Positions 5,356-5,398 of a stretch of 5,398 nucleotides of DNA are shown in pieces. The number at the start of each line of letters is the position of its first letter. The first letter of the stretch is position 1. Source of the stretch: CAYXXZ01 sp964469165 (GTDB taxonomy: Bacteria; Pseudomonadota; Gammaproteobacteria; Pseudomonadales; Porticoccaceae). The notes under the pieces were generated by a model. It had not been told where the DNA came from. It saw nothing but the letters and a program-made list of their open reading frames with translations, and did no database searches. The stretch covers positions 1 to 5,398 of the forward strand of contig CAYXXZ010000153.1 of assembly GCA_964469165.1 (NCBI GenBank), given 5' to 3'. A program made the translations under genes and the position numbers.

Positions 5356-5398
5356 TCACTGTACGGTGATGGCGCCGTCAGCCACCAGCATGTGGCCG
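5356..5398 (-). CDS. C-terminal end of a probable SDR-family oxidoreductase, cut by the window edge
   Basis: Only the last 13 codons and the TGA are inside the window. They read GHMLVADGAITVQ, which fits the common C-terminus of classical short-chain dehydrogenases (TGH-x-hydrophobic-x-DGG-x-x-V-Q type), where this segment forms the last strand of the Rossmann core. It is on the same strand as the monooxygenase and ends 44 bases before its start, as expected for neighbouring operon genes. The call rests on a short motif, so the start, length and substrate are unknown, and another protein with a similar ending cannot be excluded. Confidence 0.6.
   Translation of the reverse strand, partial: GHMLVADGAITVQ

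Overview
The window is GC-rich and all recognisable genes lie on the minus strand, so transcription runs from high to low coordinates. Protein styles (an AAHS-type aromatic acid:H+ symporter, an FAD aromatic-ring hydroxylase with a thioredoxin-like tail, SDR dehydrogenases, a ketopantoate-reductase-like enzyme) and compact intergenic inverted repeats suggest an aerobic proteobacterium, perhaps a gammaproteobacterium, carrying a catabolic cluster. The taxonomic call is inference only.

Layout in transcription order: (1) 5398-5356, the last 13 codons of a probable SDR that enters from the right edge; (2) 5311-3686, a complete class A flavoprotein monooxygenase of 541 aa; (3) 3685-3235, about 450 bases with no gene, packed with inverted repeats, including a perfect 28-base pair of arms; (4) 3234-3052, a 60-codon ORF that is only the N-terminal [4Fe-4S] domain of a molybdopterin oxidoreductase; (5) 3006-2230, a complete classical SDR of 258 aa; (6) 2229-2098, a short spacer with a perfect 28-bp palindrome; (7) 2097-760, a complete 12-TM MFS transporter of the AAHS type; (8) 734 to the left edge, a ketopantoate reductase-like protein missing its C-terminus.

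Working together (inference): the transporter would import an aromatic or similar carboxylic acid, the flavin monooxygenase would hydroxylate it, and the SDRs and the ketopantoate-reductase-like enzyme would carry out NAD(P)(H)-dependent alcohol/ketone steps. The actual substrate cannot be read from the sequence. The most unusual parts are the stand-alone iron-sulfur domain, which keeps all four cysteines but has lost the molybdopterin enzyme it normally belongs to; the repeat block immediately upstream of it; and the loss of two expected pantoate-binding asparagines in the ketopantoate-reductase-like protein. No RNA gene, CRISPR array, transposase or confident rho-independent terminator was seen.
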